From NCBI RefSeq assembly GCF_039832105.1, contig NZ_JBDOHS010000014.1, positions 1 through 64,000 on the forward strand: a DNA stretch of 64,000 nucleotides, written 5' to 3'. Shown one piece after another: positions 1-6,454 of the stretch. The notes beneath the pieces were generated by a model that saw only the letters and a program-made list of their open reading frames with translations, made no database searches and was not told the origin of the DNA. A program made the translations under genes and the position numbers. The DNA comes from Dorea_A sp016295505. Its GTDB lineage: Bacteria > Bacillota > Clostridia > Lachnospirales > Lachnospiraceae. Every line of letters starts with the position of its first letter. Position 1 is the stretch's first letter.

Positions 1-61
1 AATAGAATGAGAGTTTTCCCTTAATCGCGCCGTCTTCTGTCTTTATGGCAATGAACATCAT
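1..61 (-). CDS. IS3-family transposase OrfB, N-terminal fragment cut by window edge
   Basis: The minus strand from 61 to 1 reads MMFIAIKTEDGAIKGKLSFY, the usual start of the DDE integrase-like OrfB of the IS150/IS3 group. The reading frame is one base upstream (-1) of orfA, so it can be reached by slippage on the T-rich heptamer at 97-103. The catalytic DDE core would lie beyond the left edge. Confidence 0.7.
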   Translation of the reverse strand, partial: MMFIAIKTEDGAIKGKLSFY

Positions 62-399
62 TCTTTGGTTCTTGCTGACTTCCGACGGCTGGCTGCGAAA
101 AAAGCACTTGCTTCCTCGAGAAATTCATTTTCCTCTTTCAGACGCCGGATTTCTTTATCCTGATCCTTAACACGTTTGCGGAGCATAGCAAGTTCCTCAG
201 CGAGGCTCATTGCACTTTCTGGAGTATGTACACCGTCGCCAATATCCAATGTGCCGGCTCTAACTGCTTTCAGCCATGTATGGATGGTTCCTTCTGGAAT
301 ACCTAATTCTTTGGCTGCCTTAGCACCGCCGATTTCTCTGGCAAGTTTGACAGCCTGGACCTTATATTCGTGGTCGTATTTTCGTTGAGTACGTGACAT
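58..399 (-). CDS. IS3-family transposase OrfA (helix-turn-helix subunit)
   Basis: This ~113-aa protein starts MSRTQRKYDHEYK and carries the HTH_Tnp_1 pattern: a KYDHEYKVQAVKLARE helix, the KAAKELGIPEGTIHTWLKA recognition helix-turn-helix (residues ~25-45) and a C-terminal leucine-zipper-like coiled coil around LRKRVKDQDKEIRRLKEEN. It binds the element ends and is normally fused to OrfB by -1 frameshifting to give active transposase. The start at 399 is chosen over 432 because an AAGGAGGA ribosome site lies 6-8 bases upstream. The stop at 58-60 overlaps orfB, which is in the -1 frame. Confidence 0.85.
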   Translation of the reverse strand: MSRTQRKYDHEYKVQAVKLAREIGGAKAAKELGIPEGTIHTWLKAVRAGTLDIGDGVHTPESAMSLAEELAMLRKRVKDQDKEIRRLKEENEFLEEASAFFAASRRKSARTKE

Positions 400-459
400 T
401 GAGAGTTCCTCCTTATTCTCTTTATTATACATGAATTCTTTGAGAATAAGGTGTCAACT

Positions 460-1176
460 TTATTTATACAACATCAGATGATTCAATGCGGTAAGAAGGT
501 GGCTTTCTAATTTTTCTACAGATATTTGTTCGAGATAATATTTATTTCCTGTAAACACCGATCCGTCTTTATATAAAGTCAAGGGGTAACTGTTGTCAAA
601 AAAAGATAAAGTTATATGCTCTTGCACACCATATGCCGCTTCTTGAACAAGACGATAAAATTCCTGTGCTTCGGCAAAGCACTCCACTCGTGCCTTATTT
701 TGCCTTTTCTCATTTACTATGGAACTGAAAAGACCACTTTTTACCTCATAATGTTTGCCAATTGCACATTCAAAATCGGTATGATGTATGCTTCCGTCTG
801 CCCAGCGAAACTTTCCTGAACAATTGAGTCTGCTGACCATCTTATGTTTAGTATTAGTAATAACGTATCTATCCACTTCATCTATTGTCGGTATTTGGAG
901 TGTTTGCCACTTATCGTCGCCAATCAGCGGAATCGCTTCCTCAAATAATAACTTCTTTGCTAAATCAACGTACTCGTTTGAAAACTGAAATGGCAAAGAC
1001 TTCTCATAATATTCAGCTTTTTTGTTTAACGCTATTGTGAAATCAGAGCTTCCATATTTTAACGATTCAACCAAATACGGAGTTTTGTTGAATACGTCAG
1101 TGTAATGATCATCCTTTTTCTTATGCTCACGCATATTAATCTGTGCCTGATTGTATCGTTCGGTCAAGCTACTCAT
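460..1176 (-). CDS. Protein of unknown function, 238 aa
   Basis: I do not recognise this protein. It is soluble-looking, with no signal peptide or membrane segment, rich in charged and aromatic residues. A central stretch (about residues 120-170) includes CSGKFRWADGSIHHTDFECA and HYEVKSGLF. The start has a good AAGGAGG site 9 bases upstream. It follows a zinc-ribbon reading frame by about 37 bases, so the two probably form a small operon. Its last codons (LYK and stop) appear to lie inside the presumed end of the IS3 element (near 473), so the natural C-terminus may have been replaced by insertion. Confidence 0.6.
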   Translation of the reverse strand: MSSLTERYNQAQINMREHKKKDDHYTDVFNKTPYLVESLKYGSSDFTIALNKKAEYYEKSLPFQFSNEYVDLAKKLLFEEAIPLIGDDKWQTLQIPTIDEVDRYVITNTKHKMVSRLNCSGKFRWADGSIHHTDFECAIGKHYEVKSGLFSSIVNEKRQNKARVECFAEAQEFYRLVQEAAYGVQEHITLSFFDNSYPLTLYKDGSVFTGNKYYLEQISVEKLESHLLTALNHLMLYK

Positions 1177-1213
1177 TTTTTACGTCCTCCTTATCATTTT
1201 ATCAAAACACTTT

Positions 1214-1440
1214 TTATAAAACGGATTTCCCACATTCGCAGCAGAATTTATTGCCCGGGGTGAGCTTTGTACCACATCGAGTACAGAAATTATGTATGGT
1301 CTGCTCCTGCGGCTTTGATTTAACCACGATGATGGAACAATGATAACTGAGGGAAACGGCTCTCCATCGCAAAGTCGATATCGCTCTGTTGCGTAAATGT
1401 GAAATGTCTCGCCACATTTTACCGTGTAGAGTTTTCCCAT
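1214..1440 (-). pseudogene. Small zinc-ribbon protein gene, apparently frameshifted
   Basis: Two overlapping minus-strand frames seem to be parts of one gene. One starts at 1440 (MGKLYTVKCGETFHIYATE) and is sensible up to about FPSVIIV. The other carries a zinc ribbon with two CxxC knuckles, FCTRCGTKLTPGNKFCCECG, and stops at 1214. Joining them needs a one-register shift around 1330-1345. The shift could be a disabling mutation, a sequencing error or, less likely, programmed. The alternative is a real 86-aa protein ending at 1180, but its C-terminal half looks like noise. It sits just upstream of the unknown 238-aa gene. Confidence 0.45.
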
Positions 1441-1535
1441 TCTCTTATCTTTTCTACTTTTGTATCGTCATGCGATAGAATTCTTGACACATTCTAGCAA
1501 TCATCACTGTTTTTTTTATTATATCTCAAAGTCGG

Positions 1536-1838
1536 ATGACCAGCAAGACTTTGTATGAAAAAGATCTGCATCGGGCGTTTTTGATGGCTTGGAACGCCGT
1601 CTTGGAGAACCGAGAGGATTTCCTTCCGATATGGGAGGAACAGGCTCATGGAGATAATGCGCTGGCGGCTTTGCGGGCAAGGCAATTCATGGAGCTGGCT
1701 GCGGACACCACGCCGCAGAATGAATTGCAGCTTTCCTTGGTCAGCAAGACGCTGGAATATTGTACAGTGGAGCCGGAAGGCGTTATTACCTTCCACCTTC
1801 TGGACGGTTCGGAGCTTGGAATAGAGATTGAAAAGTAA
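1536..1838 (+). pseudogene. C-terminal remnant of a large serine recombinase
   Basis: This 100-aa frame (SKTLYEKDLHRAFLMAWNAV ... LVSKTLEYCTVEPEGVITF, ending LDGSELGIEIEK) matches the extreme C-terminus typical of large serine site-specific recombinases of Clostridia integrative elements: a helical segment followed by a short beta-rich tail with an F-x-LDG motif. There is no catalytic Ser domain or zinc-binding domain upstream, since unrelated AT-rich sequence precedes 1530, so only the tail remains. A terminator follows directly. It marks the former end of a mobile element. I assign this from family memory, not alignment. Confidence 0.55.
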
Positions 1839-1845
1839 AAAGAAT

Positions 1846-1887
1846 GCCAGCGTCAATGTGAAAAACAGTCGCTGGCTTTCTTTTTTT
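1846..1887 (+). terminator. Rho-independent terminator after recombinase remnant
   Basis: A 7-bp stem GCCAGCG/CGCTGGC (1846-1852 with 1870-1876) is followed by a T-rich run up to 1887. It sits 7 bases behind the recombinase stop. The group II intron remnant begins immediately after the T run. Confidence 0.75.
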
Positions 1888-2463
1888 GTGTTTGCGCGCC
1901 ATGGGCGCGCTCTAGCGGGTGCAAGTCCCGAACATGCCCGGGTAGTGGGAAATGTATAGCCGAACAGCAAGGGTGTCCATCGTGAGGTGGAATCTGAAGG
2001 AAGCTGTAAGCAAATCTCTGGTCCGACGGACAGAAATCGCATATAAGGCTAGGCTGCGAGAGATAAGTTGGCACAAAGCAACGAAGTCTAATAACTACCA
2101 CATTTGTAGTAGCAGAGTAGATGCGGCGGATATATGGAGAGAAAGAGCGTGCACCTTAAGCGTGGAGATCTCACAGAGGTTCCATTAGCCTAGTAACAAC
2201 GAACTGTGAGAAGTCAGCCGAGCCCATAGTAGTGAAGAAGTTTCTGTAATGGAAATGGAGCGAAGGGGTGAACAATCAATAAGTTTGAGTATGTCTCGAA
2301 TTGCAGAAATGACAACATCTGGCGTATCCAATTGGGATAAAGGTGGTCAAATCAAGCGAGACGGAAAGGAAAGAACGCATGGACACAAGTAATCTAATGG
2401 AGCAGATACTATCTAGCGATAACCTCAATGGAGCATATCTGCAAGTCGTACGAAATAAAGGTG
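1888..2463 (+). mobile_element. Group II intron, 5' portion only (domain I onward), truncated in its RT gene
   Basis: The stretch from GTGTTTGCGCGCC at 1888 has the look of a bacterial group II intron 5' end: a GCGCGCC-ATG-GGCGCGC hairpin, then GCGGGTGCAAGTCCCG, then a long structured non-coding stretch to an ORF start at 2379. The RT reading frame follows for only 28 codons and then departs from the family pattern after VVRNKG. Domains V and VI, the rest of the RT and the 3' splice site are absent. Such introns often insert just after a terminator stem, and this one abuts the T-run of the preceding terminator. Confidence 0.75.
2379..2463 (+). pseudogene. ltrA: Group II intron reverse transcriptase/maturase, N-terminal stub
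   Basis: The ATG at 2379 opens MDTSNLMEQILSSDNLNGAY then LQVVRNKG, the typical start of intron-encoded reverse transcriptase/maturases. Family members continue with a GAGGVDGM-like segment. Here the sequence instead switches to DNA that belongs to the opposite-strand recombinase gene. Only the N-terminal stub is left, so the intron cannot splice or move by itself. Confidence 0.7.
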
Positions 2464-2904
2464 TGATATTGTCAATACCGGACTTTTCATAATATAATTC
2501 TCATCTTCAAGCCAAGCGAAAAAGCTGGACAAAATGCGACGAATATTATCTATATTACTCTTGCTGCACTGAGATTTCTGCTGGTACTCTGATAAATAAT
2601 TACGTAAAGCATCCGTAGTCATGTGTGTCACATGACTATCCACTTGGGAAAACATCTTTTGCAATGAAGTTTCATAATAGCGCAGAGTTTTTTCACTACA
2701 GCCCTCCACACGCTTTGCGGAAAGAAACATTGTTAAAAGTTCTTCGTTTGTTTCTGTATTCCGTTGCACTGCACCTTCTGGTTTTTCAATAACTTCAACT
2801 GACCATAAACAATGCTGTAATGTTTCTAAAAGATGTTCCAACTGTGCATTGTCTAAATATGGCAGCATCTGACGAATAATTTCTGAAATAATTTGTTCTT
2901 TCAT
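2425..2904 (-). pseudogene. Tyrosine recombinase, N-terminal (SAM-like) domain only, truncated
   Basis: The first ~143 residues match the core-binding half of a XerC/D-type integrase: NEELLTMFLSAKRVEGCSEK then TLRYYETSLQKMF, and NIDNIRRILSSFFAWLEDEN followed by YIMKSPV. The expected catalytic domain (R-K-H-x-x-R-H-Y) is missing. The frame runs into the reverse complement of the group II intron remnant near 2480, so residues after about 143 are junk. It is the last gene of the type I RM locus on the minus strand. Recombinases in this position often drive hsdS variation, so its loss could have frozen the locus. An 11-bp inverted repeat surrounds its start. Confidence 0.75.
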
Positions 2905-2940
2905 GTTGGTATACCTCCAAAATTCATACTATACCAACAT
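2903..2940. repeat. 11-bp perfect inverted repeat flanking the recombinase start
   Basis: ATGTTGGTATA (2903-2913) and TATACCAACAT (2930-2940) are exact inverted copies separated by 16 bases. The inner arm covers the recombinase start codon and the spacer holds its GGAGG site. It could be a recombinase-binding site or an RNA hairpin that masks the ribosome site. Confidence 0.6.
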
Positions 2941-2956
2941 CCTACCCCACTTATTT

Positions 2957-3502
2957 TTAGCCAAAATATTCCTGCATAAGAGATTTTTTCAAAGTTTCCA
3001 GTTCTTGAAGCCCCTGCTGTACTGCCAATTTTGATTTGTCGGTCTGTTCGACAAAGGTAATGTATTGTTTTTGCAGTGGTAGCGGCGGTATTAAATAGTG
3101 CATTTGCATAAATGGCTTTTGGGTAATCTTTTTCAAATCTCCCGCATCTTGATATCGTGTGAAATCAATATGCTCCATCAAGGCACATAGATATCGGATA
3201 TCACACTCTTGGCTATTTATGTTGCTAATATACATCGCATTATCAGTCACCCAAAGTGGGGCTTTGACCAAATGAACGTTGCCGCTCTGAAAACCTACAC
3301 GTCCAACAATGATAGTGTCATAATCGCAAAGAACTTCATCTGTGTACCATGAAATTCCATTGCCACCATAAGCGGGAACGCCCGTATCAAACCTCTTGTT
3401 GTTTGGCAATGTTTTGCCATTTGACAGTTTGAATAATGCCTCGCCTGAAACCGTTGGTAGGCATTTTTCATTCTTTAATGGATCCCCAAACAATTCGACA
3501 AA
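2957..3502 (-). pseudogene. hsdS: Type I RM specificity subunit (lineage B), C-terminal half
   Basis: The frame begins FVELFGDPLKNEK, the hallmark junction that in many HsdS proteins follows the central conserved helix and opens the second target recognition domain (TRD2). It contains TRD2 (about GEALFKLSNGK to YQDAGDLKKITQKPF) and the distal conserved helix (LPLQKQYITFVEQTDKSKLA ... LETLKKSLMQEYFG). An in-frame TAA sits directly before FVELFGDP at the junction with the IS91-like element, so there is no N-terminal half here. The missing part is the fragment at 6015-6451 on the other side of the element. Confidence 0.8.
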
Positions 3503-3789
3503 TTATTTCGTGAACAATCGGCGTCAGGGCAGAGGAAAAAGCAGACTACACTTTTCATGTATCTGCCCATTCCTCTGGACTGCACACCGATTTTTACCAA
3601 TTGAACCAAATCGCGTCCGGTTAGCCAAGACGCTATGGAATTTCAATCTGTTTTCTCTTCCCTGATTTTATCAAAAATAATCGATTTTGAAAATCTGTAA
3701 ATTCTCTTACTGACACTTTTGTGGATTGATGACACGACAAATAGACCTTCCTGGTCAGAAGGCTTTCCAATCATATTTAATTGTATTTT

Positions 3790-4950
3790 CTACCCCGTAA
3801 GGGAATAGGAACCATGGAGTCTGTAGGATGAGAGTTTTCCACCACATGCTTCACATTTGCAGATATCTTTTTGATATAAAATCAGAAGCTTTTCGGCAAC
3901 TGTCTTATTTTTTAACTTTGAGAAATATCGCATACTGTTTAAAAGTTTTCTGCATAAATCCATCTTTTCTTTTTTGCTTCTGCAAGAAAGAATACCGTAG
4001 TGCCGGATACGAACAAAACCTTTAGGGAGCACATGCATAAGAAACATGCGCAGGAATTCTGTCCCTTTCACAGTATAAGGAATCATTTTTCCACCATTTT
4101 TGTAGTCTTTAGCAAGATAAGTGACTGTTTCGGATGTCATACTGATAATCCGGCGATTGCTGATGGCAATCCGATGTGTGTATCTGCCCAGATATTTAAT
4201 CACCGAATTAGCTCCATTAAAGGCTTCTTTGGTATATACAATCCATTCTTTTGCATAAAGCGTATCTAATAGTTCCTTGAAGGTATAATGATTTTGAAGT
4301 TTTTGTGATGTCCCAGAGTATTGCAGTTTTCTTGACTCACGAAGCAGTTTGAGTTCTTTTAGATAATGTTTCTTAAATACAGCTGACATCACTTTTACTG
4401 GAAAGAAAAATTTTTTTCCTTTATCTCTCCAATGATTGATAGAATCCAGACCACCGCCAAGAACTATGGTATGAAGATGCGGATGATAATTCATTCTTGA
4501 ACCCCAAGTGTGAAGGACACAAATGTACCCGATTCTTGCTCCAAGATGTTTTGGATCAGAAGACAGTTCTGTCATAGTCAGATGTGCTGCATGATACAGC
4601 GCATCATATAAAAGCTTCTGATTCGAATACACTAAAGGATACAGTTCTTCCGGGAGTGTAAATACGGTATGAAAGTATGGAACATCAAGTACATTTTCCT
4701 GTTGTTTATCAATCCATTCATCGACTTCCATAGCCTGACACATCGGACAGTTTCTGTTTTTGCAGGAATTATAATGAATATACCGCTTGTGACAAGATTC
4801 ACATTCACTGATATTTGCTCCCATTTCGGCAGTTCTACATTTAGAGATACATAGCGTTGCCATATGCTGTTCTGTTGAAAAAAGATGTGTTTCGCTGTAC
4901 TCCGGAAGGAATTGATGAAAAATATCCCGAATGGTGATTTCATTACTCAT
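3790..4950 (-). CDS. IS91-family transposase (HUH, rolling-circle type)
   Basis: This ~386-aa protein has an N-terminal zinc finger (CESCHKR ... CKNRNCPMCQ, residues ~40-75), the HUH metal motif in YHPHLHTIVLGGG (residues ~155-170) and the paired tyrosines of IS91 enzymes in YLGRYTHRIAISNRR. It nicks one strand at the element's origin and drives one-ended rolling-circle transposition. The start at 4950 is preferred because it overlaps the recombinase stop by a few bases, suggesting translational coupling. Length is normal for the family and the gene appears intact. Confidence 0.9.
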   Translation of the reverse strand: MSNEITIRDIFHQFLPEYSETHLFSTEQHMATLCISKCRTAEMGANISECESCHKRYIHYNSCKNRNCPMCQAMEVDEWIDKQQENVLDVPYFHTVFTLPEELYPLVYSNQKLLYDALYHAAHLTMTELSSDPKHLGARIGYICVLHTWGSRMNYHPHLHTIVLGGGLDSINHWRDKGKKFFFPVKVMSAVFKKHYLKELKLLRESRKLQYSGTSQKLQNHYTFKELLDTLYAKEWIVYTKEAFNGANSVIKYLGRYTHRIAISNRRIISMTSETVTYLAKDYKNGGKMIPYTVKGTEFLRMFLMHVLPKGFVRIRHYGILSCRSKKEKMDLCRKLLNSMRYFSKLKNKTVAEKLLILYQKDICKCEACGGKLSSYRLHGSYSLTG

Positions 4951-5830
4951 TAGAATCCCCATCCTTTTTCTTGGGTTTACGACCACGTTTTTTCTTTTGA
5001 GGATGATCTAATGGACTTTTGATTCCCATTACTGTTTTATTGGAAATATGGATATAAACCTGTGTCGACTCCAGACAACGATGCCCAAGCATAGATTGGA
5101 CATAATTAATGGGAACACCTTGCTCAATCATGTGACTGGCAAAGGAATGGCGGAGGGTGTGTGGATGCACACTTAGTCCCGCATCTTTTCCAACCACTCG
5201 AAGCATAATCTCGACACCACTTACTTTTAGTGGTTCATGAGGTTCGTCCAAAGAAACAAACAGATAGTCTCGTTTAACAGGATAACTTCTCCAATACTCC
5301 TTTAAGAGTTCAAGTGCCCGGTTTGAGAGTATTGTCCAACGGTCACGATGATTCTTACTTTTGGGAATATAAACCTGCATCCTGCTCATGTATATATCTT
5401 CAGCCCTAAGTTTTACAAGTTCGCCAACTCTAAGTCCTGATGAATAAAGCAGTGCAATGATCGCTTTGTTTCGGATGTGTGAAGCAGTAGCAATCAGAGT
5501 CTCAACTTCATCAAGTGACAGGACTTCCGGAAGTCGTGCATCAATTCGCATTCTAGGAACAACATCCTGATCCCAAGGTATATGAAGCACATGTTTAAAT
5601 AGAAATGCAATGGAAGAATTGTAAAAGTTGCATGTGGTTGCAGAGACACCACTTTTTCTTTTGAAAAGAATAAACTCTCTGGCATCCTGTAGGCAGAGTT
5701 CTTCCATAGGTTTATTACCAGTCCATTTCATAAAAGAAGCGATATTTGATATATAAGCTTCTGCAGTTCGAAAAGAACGGTTGCGAATCAGACATTCTTC
5801 TTTCAGTTGTTCAAAATATTTTTCGTACAT
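4943..5830 (-). CDS. Tyrosine recombinase carried by the IS91-like element
   Basis: This ~295-aa XerC/D-like integrase has an N-terminal SAM-like core-binding domain (residues ~1-85) and a complete catalytic domain: first Arg in YSSGLRVGELV, Lys in the PKSKNHRDRW beta hairpin, HTLRHSFASH with the H-x-x-R pair, GHR, and the nucleophile Tyr in TQVYIHIS. A Lys/Arg-rich tail (KKKRGRKPKKK) could bind DNA. The start at 5830 has GGAGG six bases upstream. It is the first gene of the element and overlaps the transposase. It is distinct from the truncated recombinase at 2425-2904, though it could act on it or the hsdS sites in trans. Confidence 0.9.
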   Translation of the reverse strand: MYEKYFEQLKEECLIRNRSFRTAEAYISNIASFMKWTGNKPMEELCLQDAREFILFKRKSGVSATTCNFYNSSIAFLFKHVLHIPWDQDVVPRMRIDARLPEVLSLDEVETLIATASHIRNKAIIALLYSSGLRVGELVKLRAEDIYMSRMQVYIPKSKNHRDRWTILSNRALELLKEYWRSYPVKRDYLFVSLDEPHEPLKVSGVEIMLRVVGKDAGLSVHPHTLRHSFASHMIEQGVPINYVQSMLGHRCLESTQVYIHISNKTVMGIKSPLDHPQKKKRGRKPKKKDGDSNE

Positions 5831-6014
5831 AAAAAACCTCCATAAAAAATCAGTAGTAAAAACACTGCTTACATGGAGGTGCATTAGCATCATAAAAATG
5901 CTTGTAAAACAAGCGGATAGATAGTATTATTTTCATAGGCAGTGGTCGGGATAAGCCCGTTTTTGAAGTATGTTTTTGGTCGCACTTAAACAATACTATC
6001 TTGGGACATTCCTG

Positions 6015-6451
6015 TCACTGCTTTTTTAGAAAAAACTGCGCAACAGCCTTGGTAGGCCATCGCGCAGCGATTTGGTTCAATCGGGATTTCACAAGCCTGT
6101 CAAAATAATCCATTCTTTGCTTCTGAACTCCTATAAGATAATCTATTTTATCTAAAACATTCGCTATTTCCTTCTGTTCCTCCAGTGATCGAAAATTAAA
6201 AGGGAACTCCATCAGCGTTGATAATTTCAAATTATCACGCACACTTCCAGAAGCATAGTTTTTGATTAGCATATGGGCAATGTCACTTTTCAGGTAATGT
6301 AATAAATACCTTTTATCTACAGATTCATCAACCCCAAAAACAACATATAGTGGACTGACAATTACTCTTTCTTCACTGTGCTGCCAACAAGGGATTAAGG
6401 TTATGATTGATTCACCACAAAAGGCGCTATCTCTTTGATAACGCCTTCCTA
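6015..6451 (-). pseudogene. hsdS: Type I RM specificity subunit (lineage B), middle fragment
   Basis: The minus-strand frame is open from just after a TGA at the end of hsdR. It reads LTVGRRYQRDSAFCGESIIT, continues through a TRD-like region (YLLHYLKSDIAHMLIKNYAS) and the central conserved helix EEQKEIANVLDKIDYLIGVQ ... MDYFDRLVKSR. At 6081 it enters the IS91-like element and soon ends in unrelated codons. The N-terminal start of the gene is missing, since the fragment abuts the hsdR stop at 6455. With 2957-3502 it is one hsdS gene broken twice: an upstream deletion and a mid-gene insertion. Confidence 0.8.
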
Positions 6452-6454
6452 CTG

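Larger units (their letters stand above)
1..473 (-). mobile_element. IS3-family insertion sequence, partial (left part outside the window)
   Basis: The orfA/orfB layout of an IS3 element is visible on the minus strand. orfA is complete and only the first ~20 codons of orfB are inside the window. A -1 slippery heptamer (TTTTTTC, positions 103-97 on the minus strand) sits near the end of orfA, as is usual for this family. I place the outer end near 473 because the minus strand there begins TGTTGTATAAA, a TG-starting end ahead of orfA. The other terminal repeat is not visible, so this boundary is an inference. Confidence 0.7.
3503..6080 (-). mobile_element. IS91-like (HUH) element with tyrosine recombinase, inserted in hsdS
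   Basis: Borders are inferred from the interrupted gene: hsdS reads ...LVKSR up to 6081 and resumes FVELFGDP at 3502, which together give the normal LVKSRFVELFGDP. The ~2.58-kb insert encodes a tyrosine recombinase and an IS91-type transposase, overlapping by a few bases, an arrangement known for a subset of IS91 relatives. There are no IS3-like inverted ends, but a 14-bp motif (TTGAACCAAATCGC) occurs on the plus strand near 3601 and on the minus strand near 6080. GAAC/GTTC tetramers, the typical IS91 target type, lie at both junctions. A hairpin at about 3746-3765 could belong to the replication-origin end. Confidence 0.75.

Noticed and set aside
1180..1440. 86-aa protein ending FYKKCFDKMIRRT as a real full-length product
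   Set aside because: The C-terminal half has no protein-like pattern, whereas the alternative frame there has a clear two-CxxC zinc ribbon; a frameshift is more likely.
1494..2101. Minus-strand frames of up to 182 aa across the recombinase remnant and intron 5' end
   Set aside because: They are antisense to the recombinase tail and the structured intron RNA, with no family resemblance or ribosome site.
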